DNA of 64,000 nucleotides from Lachnospiraceae bacterium. GTDB lineage: Bacteria; Bacillota; Clostridia; Lachnospirales; Lachnospiraceae. Every line of letters starts with the position of its first letter. Position 1 is the stretch's first letter. Positions 58,951 through 64,000 of this stretch are shown piece after piece. The DNA lies in the NCBI GenBank assembly GCA_028689655.1, contig JAQVCT010000001.1:310001-374000 (forward strand). The letters are read 5' to 3'. Position numbers and translations under genes: made by a program. Under the pieces are notes generated by a model. It ran no database searches. It saw only the letters and a program-made list of their open reading frames with translations, and was not told where the DNA came from.

Positions 58951-60387
58951 CTAGAGCATCTTTTTCATTTCGTCTGCTACAAACTGTACTTTTGTACCTA
59001 CGATGACCTGAACTGATGTCTTACTTGGTCTCATGATACCTGCAACACCTGCTGCTTTGATTGCTTTCTCATCAACCTTTGTATAATCTTTGATCTCAAG
59101 ACGAAGTCTTGTGATGCAGTTGTCAAGAGCTGTAACGTTTTCTTTACCACCAAGACCTGCTAAGATCACGGATGCAACTTCTGTAAAGTTATCGTTGCTA
59201 AGTACGACTTTTTTCTCTGCTTCCAGATCGTCATCTTCTCTACCTGGTGTTTTCAGATTGAATTTTGTGATACAGAATCTGAATACTACATAGTAGATAA
59301 TACCAAATACGATACCAACAGGGATAAGTAATAATGGATTCACAGCCATAGGAGCTTTAAAGCTCAGTACATAGTCAACGAGACCTGCACTGAAGTTAAA
59401 TCCTGCTCTTGCACCGATCAGGGTAACAACAACTGCTGAAATACCGGTTAATACTGCATGTACTAAGTAAAGTCCAGGAGCTAAGAACATGAATGCGAAT
59501 TCAAGAGGCTCTGTAACACCTGTGAAGAAAGAAGATAATGCTGCTGCCATTAACAGACCTGCTGCTATTTTTTTCTTGTTATCTTTTGCTGTATGGTACA
59601 TAGCAAGTGCTCCTGCCGGAAGACCAAACATCATAACCGGGAAGAATCCTGACATATACATACCAGTTGTTCCAAGTTCACCTGTACCTGCCCAGAAGTT
59701 TCCGAGGTCATTGATACCTGCAACGTCGAACCAGAATACAGAGTTCAATGCGTGGTGAAGACCAAATGGAATCAATAATCTGTTAAGGAATGCGTAGATA
59801 CCAGCTCCAACTGCACCTGTAGATACGATGCTTTCACCGAATGATACTAATCCGCCGTAGATAATCGGCCAGATAAAGAACATTACCAATGCTGCGATGA
59901 TAGAGCAGCCAGCGGTTACGATTGCAACACATCTCTTACCACTGAAGAAAGAAAGAGCATCCGGCAATTTTGTTCCTTTGAATTTGTTATAACAGGATGC
60001 ACCGATCAGACCGGATAAGATACCTGTAAACTGTGTCTGGATCTTTGTGAAAGCTGCTGCAACCTCTTCTACTGGAATACCCTTGAAGAAAGCTACTGAT
60101 CCGGGTGCTAACAATGTAGTGATTGTCAGCCATGATACCAGGCCTGCAAGGCCTGCTGTACCATCATTGTCGTCAGCCATACCAACACCAACACCAATTG
60201 CGAAAAGAATTGCCATGTTATCGATTAATGCGCCACCTGCTTTTAACAGAAAAGCTGCTATAACGTTATTTGCACCCCAGCCTGAAGGATCGATCCAATA
60301 ACCAATACCCATTAAAATACTGGCTACTGGCAAACAAGCTACAGGAAGCATTAAAGATTTTCCTAATCTCTGTAAATATTTCATCAT
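58951..60387 (-). CDS. nagE: PTS N-acetylglucosamine transporter, IICB subunit
   Basis: 478 residues. The IIC part (about 1-370) starts LQRLGKSLMLPVACLPVASILMGIGYWIDPSG and has about ten membrane segments with the glucose-family blocks NSVFWFDVAGINDLGNFWAG and FFTGVTEPLEFAFMFLAP. The IIB domain (last ~80 residues) carries the phospho-Cys in ALDNCITRLRLEIKD. No IIA is fused; a separate glucose-type IIA is encoded at 62550. It takes up and phosphorylates GlcNAc, which NagA and NagB then process. Confidence 0.93.
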   Translation of the reverse strand: MMKYLQRLGKSLMLPVACLPVASILMGIGYWIDPSGWGANNVIAAFLLKAGGALIDNMAILFAIGVGVGMADDNDGTAGLAGLVSWLTITTLLAPGSVAFFKGIPVEEVAAAFTKIQTQFTGILSGLIGASCYNKFKGTKLPDALSFFSGKRCVAIVTAGCSIIAALVMFFIWPIIYGGLVSFGESIVSTGAVGAGIYAFLNRLLIPFGLHHALNSVFWFDVAGINDLGNFWAGTGELGTTGMYMSGFFPVMMFGLPAGALAMYHTAKDNKKKIAAGLLMAAALSSFFTGVTEPLEFAFMFLAPGLYLVHAVLTGISAVVVTLIGARAGFNFSAGLVDYVLSFKAPMAVNPLLLIPVGIVFGIIYYVVFRFCITKFNLKTPGREDDDLEAEKKVVLSNDNFTEVASVILAGLGGKENVTALDNCITRLRLEIKDYTKVDEKAIKAAGVAGIMRPSKTSVQVIVGTKVQFVADEMKKML

Positions 60388-60498
60388 AATGTTAACTCTC
60401 CTTTCGTTTGTCTCCGTCCTAGCAGCAGAGACATTTCCCTCTTTTTATGTTCAATTTTTTAAAATTGACAAACTAAAATAAACTGTAGAAATTGAAAC

Positions 60499-60756
60499 TT
60501 AAAGATTTGCTTTGAAGAATGCTTCCAGTGTCTTTACTGCATCTGCTTCATCTGCACCGTCTGCAGCTACTGTTACTGTGTTGCCCTGCTTTACTGCAAG
60601 AGTCATCACGTTTAACAATCTTTTTGCATCTGCTTCTTTTGTGCCGTTCTTGATCTTAATGGAACTTTGAAATTTTGCTGCTTCTTTTACAAGCAGTCCT
60701 GCCGGTCTTGCATGGATTCCTAATTCATCTGTGACTTTGTAAGTAAATTGTTTCAT
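60499..60756 (-). CDS. ptsH: HPr phosphocarrier protein lacking regulatory Ser46
   Basis: 85 residues from ATG 60756, chosen by the standard HPr start (MKQFTYKVTDELGIHARPAG) and a purine-rich site upstream. His15 in GIHARPAG, the residue that carries phosphate from EI, is present. Position 46, a Ser phosphorylated by HPr kinase in Firmicutes, is Arg here (DAKRLLNVMTL). So this HPr can drive sugar uptake but cannot serve in the HPr(Ser-P)/CcpA repression route; a second HPr elsewhere may do that. It follows ptsI by 73 bp. Confidence 0.95.
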   Translation of the reverse strand: MKQFTYKVTDELGIHARPAGLLVKEAAKFQSSIKIKNGTKEADAKRLLNVMTLAVKQGNTVTVAADGADEADAVKTLEAFFKANL

Positions 60757-60829
60757 CCTTGTGCCCCCTTTCCGATTTTGTTGAACATCAGCCCATTTGC
60801 TGACGCTACATGTCCGTTTTCTGTGAAAA

Positions 60830-62449
60830 CTAGACACATTCTCTGATTGCTTTTCTAACATTTAAGATACGGGATGCAGACACGGATAATTCATCTACGC
60901 CCATATGAATAAATTGCTCTGTCAATGTGGTATCTCCTGCCAGTTCTCCGCAGATACCCACCCAGATTCCTTCTTTGTGTCCATTTTCCACTGTCATCCG
61001 AATTAATTTTAATACTGCTTTATGATGAGTATCACACATTTTTTCCAGCTTTTCATTCTGCCTGTCGATAGCCAGTGTATATTGTGTGAGATCGTTGCTT
61101 CCAATGCTGAAGAACTGTACTTCCTTTGCCAGATCATCGCTGATCAGTGCCGCTGCAGGTGTCTCGATCATGATTCCCAGTTCCACATCGCCCATGGGAA
61201 TATTTTCTCTCTGTAGCTCTTCCTTTACTTCCTGTACGATCTTTTTGATCTCCTGTACTTCCTCCAGGGCAATGATCATAGGGAACATGATGGAAAGTGT
61301 TCCATAGGCGGACGCTCTGTAAAGTGCCCGCAACTGTGTCCTGAAAATATCAGGCTGCGTAAGGCAGATACGAATGGCACGATATCCCAGTGCCGGATTC
61401 TCTTCCTGATCCAGATTAAAATAATCTGCTTTTTTATCTGCGCCGATATCCAATGTCCGAATCACGACCTTTTTGCCTTCCATTTTCTCCAGAACTGCTT
61501 TGTATGCCCGGAACTGTTCCTCTTCCGTAGGGAATGTATTCTTCCCAATATACAGGAACTCACTTCTAAATAAGCCGATTCCCTCCGCGTCATTTTCCAG
61601 AACCTTTTTCGTATCCTCCACATTGCCAATGTTGGCGTAAAGATTTACTTTTCTGCCATCCGCTGTGATGGATTCCTGTCCAATGAGTTTCTTTAGTTCG
61701 TTATCTTTTCTATCGATCTCCATCTTTTTCTCTACCATGGAGTCCATTAGTTCCTTAGACGGCTTGATATATAATTCTCCGGTAGTTCCATCTACCACTG
61801 CTTCCTGTCCCTGATATTTATCATCCAGGGTGATATCTGTCTTCACCAGTGCCGGTATATTCATAGTCCTTGCCAGAATCGCTGTGTGAGAATTGGAAGA
61901 ACCCTTCCTTGTGACAAATGCCAGGATCTTATTGGTATCCATCTGCACTGTCTCGCTGGGCGTCAGGTCCTCCGCCACCACAATCACCGGATCCTTGGTA
62001 TGCATACCGCCATCCTCGACTCCTGCAAGTCTGTTGACAACTCTCTTCGTCACATCCAGAACATCGATTGCCCGCTCCTTCATATAGGCATCCTCCATGG
62101 ATGCGAACAGATTGGAAAGCGTAGTGCCTGTTTCAGATACAGCAAATTCAGCATTTACTTTCTCGCCGTCAATCATTGATTCCGTTCCTTCGATAAAGTC
62201 CAGATCCTCCAGCATCATGCGGTGAATCTCAAAAATCTGTGCTTCTTCTTCTCCGATTTCTGCCAGTGCCTTGTCATATAAGCCCTGTAACTCTTTCATA
62301 GCCGCTTCTCTGGCTTCGTGAAATCGTTTCTTTTCTCCCTCTATATCATCAATATTTCTCTTTTCTAATAAATATTCCTGTTTTTTGTAAATATAAATCC
62401 TGCCTATTGCCACTCTTTCCAGCAGACTTTTACCTGTAAATCTTTCCAT
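60830..62449 (-). CDS. ptsI: PTS enzyme I
   Basis: 539 residues. Phospho-His in TRKGSSNSHTAILAR near residue 186, LFRSEFLY in the PEP-binding part, and the C-terminal active site GSNDLTQYTLAIDRQNE and GICGELAGD with the catalytic Cys. It transfers phosphate from PEP to HPr. It is slightly shorter than the common ~570 residues but no domain is missing. It lies between the IIA and HPr genes. Confidence 0.96.
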   Translation of the reverse strand: MERFTGKSLLERVAIGRIYIYKKQEYLLEKRNIDDIEGEKKRFHEAREAAMKELQGLYDKALAEIGEEEAQIFEIHRMMLEDLDFIEGTESMIDGEKVNAEFAVSETGTTLSNLFASMEDAYMKERAIDVLDVTKRVVNRLAGVEDGGMHTKDPVIVVAEDLTPSETVQMDTNKILAFVTRKGSSNSHTAILARTMNIPALVKTDITLDDKYQGQEAVVDGTTGELYIKPSKELMDSMVEKKMEIDRKDNELKKLIGQESITADGRKVNLYANIGNVEDTKKVLENDAEGIGLFRSEFLYIGKNTFPTEEEQFRAYKAVLEKMEGKKVVIRTLDIGADKKADYFNLDQEENPALGYRAIRICLTQPDIFRTQLRALYRASAYGTLSIMFPMIIALEEVQEIKKIVQEVKEELQRENIPMGDVELGIMIETPAAALISDDLAKEVQFFSIGSNDLTQYTLAIDRQNEKLEKMCDTHHKAVLKLIRMTVENGHKEGIWVGICGELAGDTTLTEQFIHMGVDELSVSASRILNVRKAIRECV

Positions 62450-62549
62450 TTGCGGTTTCCTCTCCTAAAAAGTATCCTAACGCGAAACAACTATTTTCTA
62501 TCTCAATATCACTATTGAAAACAGAAAATCACTTTCTAAGTCTGATCCT

Positions 62550-63041
62550 TTATTTTTGAATCTTGATAACATCCTGCGCAGTTGTCACAGTACCTTCCGC
62601 AACTGACTGAACATCTGCGAAATCTGCTGTGTTGCATACCACAACCGGAATTGTCGTATCGTAACCTGCCGCTTTGATCTGATCAAAATCTGCCTCAATG
62701 ATCAGGTCACCTTTTTTTACCTGAGTTCCATCTGACACTTTCTTGGTAAAGAACTTGCCTTCCAGCTTCACTGTATCGATTCCGATATGAACCAACAGTT
62801 CCACGCCATCTTTGGTCTCCATGGTGAATGCATGGCCGGTGGGAAATACCATCGTTACGATTCCATCTGCCGGAGCTGCCACTTTGTCAGACTGGGGAAT
62901 CACTGCAATTCCTTTTCCCAGAATCTCCTCTGCAAATGTGGGGTCATTTACTTTTGAAATGCTGATGCACTCTCCATCTGCCGGTGAACCAATTATGATT
63001 CCATCTTCTTTTTTCTTAAATAAACCATCAAATAATCCCAT
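62550..63041 (-). CDS. crr: PTS glucose-family IIA protein
   Basis: 163 residues: SPADGECISISKVNDPTFAEEILGKGIAVIPQSDKVAAPADGIV, then the active-site His in ELLVHIGIDTVKLEGKFF. It passes phosphate from HPr to the IIB domain of the IICB protein. It is soluble and unfused, as in enteric Crr, and lies 12 bp after the antiterminator gene. The symbol is by family only. Confidence 0.92.
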   Translation of the reverse strand: MGLFDGLFKKKEDGIIIGSPADGECISISKVNDPTFAEEILGKGIAVIPQSDKVAAPADGIVTMVFPTGHAFTMETKDGVELLVHIGIDTVKLEGKFFTKKVSDGTQVKKGDLIIEADFDQIKAAGYDTTIPVVVCNTADFADVQSVAEGTVTTAQDVIKIQK

Positions 63042-63053
63042 TTTTCCATCCCT

Positions 63054-63887
63054 TCATACTAAATCTCGTGTTATTTTTTTTAGATCCAATGCCAAATATG
63101 CTTTTTCTTCTTCACTCATACTGCAACTGTATTCCTCTTGAATAAATGTTGCGATTTTTACAGTACACCGATATTCATCCGGATATTCTTTTTTCACAAA
63201 TTCCACCAGAGAATCACTTTTCTCCACCGTATTGCTGTCCAATAAAAGTCTTTTTCCCAATAGCTTTAGACTTGATATCAGATAATCTCTTCTCGTATCC
63301 TGTACTTTATTAAAATCAAACTCTTTTTGTATTATCTCCAAAACCTTCTGAATAAATGTAGTCAGGCTCCAGACATCTCTAATCTTGGTATTCAGTTCCG
63401 CGTTGACAATATGCAGTGCAACGGATGCCGCCTCATCCTCAGGCAGTTCCACACCTGTTTTTGCTTTTACTAATTTCAGTGCAAAGGCGCCTACCTGATA
63501 TTCCTTCGGATAGAACATCTTCACTTCCATGAGCAGTGCATTGTGAAATATATTTCCGTTCTTCAATCTCTCTATGGCAAAATTAATATGGTCTGTCAAA
63601 GTAAGATACACGTTTTGATTCAGCTTTACATCCAGTTCCCTCTTGGCATACGAGATGATATCATTGGATACCTGTAAATGCTCTAACGGTAAATTTGCAA
63701 GCAATTGTTCAAATCTTGAAAGTGCTTCCTCATTCTCGATCTTAAATATTTTCTCGATTTTCTCTTTATCAATGAGATCACCAACTTTTTTTCGAAATCC
63801 AATTCCACGTCCCATGATCACGACTTCCATCCCAGAATCATCAAACGTACTGACTACATTATTGTTTATGATTTTTTCTACTTTCAT
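63054..63887 (-). CDS. BglG/LicT-family transcription antiterminator
   Basis: 277 residues. The N-terminal ~55 residues are the RNA-binding CAT domain (MKVEKIINNNVVSTFDDSGMEVVIMGRGIGFRKKVGD). Two PRD domains follow, with conserved His residues (LTDHINFAIERL and ASVALHIVNAEL in PRD1). The PTS phosphorylates these to switch activity. A RAT element and terminator lie just upstream, so the protein should control its own operon (licT-like, IIA, ptsI, ptsH). The inducing sugar is probably GlcNAc or glucose. Confidence 0.94.
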   Translation of the reverse strand: MKVEKIINNNVVSTFDDSGMEVVIMGRGIGFRKKVGDLIDKEKIEKIFKIENEEALSRFEQLLANLPLEHLQVSNDIISYAKRELDVKLNQNVYLTLTDHINFAIERLKNGNIFHNALLMEVKMFYPKEYQVGAFALKLVKAKTGVELPEDEAASVALHIVNAELNTKIRDVWSLTTFIQKVLEIIQKEFDFNKVQDTRRDYLISSLKLLGKRLLLDSNTVEKSDSLVEFVKKEYPDEYRCTVKIATFIQEEYSCSMSEEEKAYLALDLKKITRDLV

Positions 63888-63900
63888 ACAAACTCCTAAA

Positions 63901-63987
63901 AATAAAAAAAACCAAACTTCATCTAGTAATCTAGTGGAATTAGAATACCAATAAAATCTGGTTTTGCCTGCCTAACAGTAACAATCC
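63901..63987 (-). promoter_or_regulatory. RAT antiterminator RNA overlapping a terminator
   Basis: On the minus strand GGATTGTTACTG...GGCAGGCAAAACC (63987 to 63960) is a near-consensus ribonucleic antiterminator of the LicT/SacY class. Its 3' end AAAACCA pairs with TGGTTTTTTTT (to 63903) to form the competing terminator. Binding by the LicT-like protein encoded next should allow read-through. Confidence 0.92.
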
Positions 63988-64000
63988 ATATATGAGTTAT

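Overview
The window looks like the chromosome of a low-GC, spore-forming, strictly fermentative Clostridia member, most likely a gut Lachnospiraceae. The reasons are a CwlD-type spore amidase beside a GH18/transglutaminase wall pair, a DUF4358 lipoprotein, the pyruvate formate-lyase/ferredoxin block, GdpP and MecA, shared-ATPase-type sugar ABC importers and xylo-oligosaccharide enzymes. I cannot name the species. No tRNA, rRNA, CRISPR array, prophage or complete insertion sequence is visible.

Layout. 0-1.6 kb: the start of an MMPL/RND exporter diverging from a TetR regulator, with a palindromic operator across both promoters. 1.6-9 kb (minus strand): an ammonium channel fused to its own PII regulator, an Agr-type kinase/LytTR pair without a peptide gene, a GNAT acetyltransferase with repeats in its coding sequence, a four-copy 56-bp intergenic repeat array, and a DEAD-box RNA helicase. 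9.3-12.4 kb: an MBOAT acyltransferase plus a DHHW-motif partner, a typical pair for O-acylating an envelope polymer. 12.6-22 kb: housekeeping and envelope genes (lipoprotein, cation antiporter, CwlD-like amidase, IlvE, transglutaminase, GH18 protein, MecA-like adaptor). 22-26.5 kb: the pyruvate formate-lyase locus. The glycyl-radical domain is a separate polypeptide here, and a third small ORF is a Cys-bearing look-alike of that domain. PflA and a 56-residue ferredoxin follow. 26.7-32 kb: a MerR regulator with long 23-residue repeats, then dnaB-rplI-gdpP.

32-55 kb is an accessory island. It separates gdpP-rplI-dnaB from rpsF-ssb-rpsR, which are usually neighbours in Firmicutes. Its left half is a co-directional signalling cluster: a CarH-like B12-binding sensor without a DNA-binding domain, a soluble hybrid kinase, a membrane hybrid kinase, a solute-binding/5'-nucleotidase-C fusion lipoprotein, ThiM and a diguanylate cyclase. 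Its middle holds gene wreckage: a frameshifted EF-hand mini-gene, an AbiE pair whose toxin appears internally deleted, and a GH3 glycosidase remnant. Its right half is a xylo-oligosaccharide locus: YesN/YesM-type two-component system, an ABC importer without ATPase, an AraC regulator with candidate 21-bp-spaced direct repeats at its target promoter, GH120 and GH43 beta-xylosidases.

55-64 kb returns to core genes: rpsR, ssb, rpsF and DUF951. A complete GlcNAc/PTS module follows: nagA, nagB, nagE, HPr (Arg at position 46 instead of the regulatory Ser), EI, a glucose-type IIA and a LicT-type antiterminator preceded by a clear RAT element/terminator.

The intergenic spaces carry several families of short structured repeats: a 56-bp tandem family at two loci with compensatory stem changes, a modular REP-like element in three copies, and a 171-bp element with perfect 13-bp inverted ends. 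The strongest candidates for something undescribed are the B12 sensor/hybrid kinase/nucleotidase-lipoprotein cluster and the three-piece pyruvate formate-lyase.
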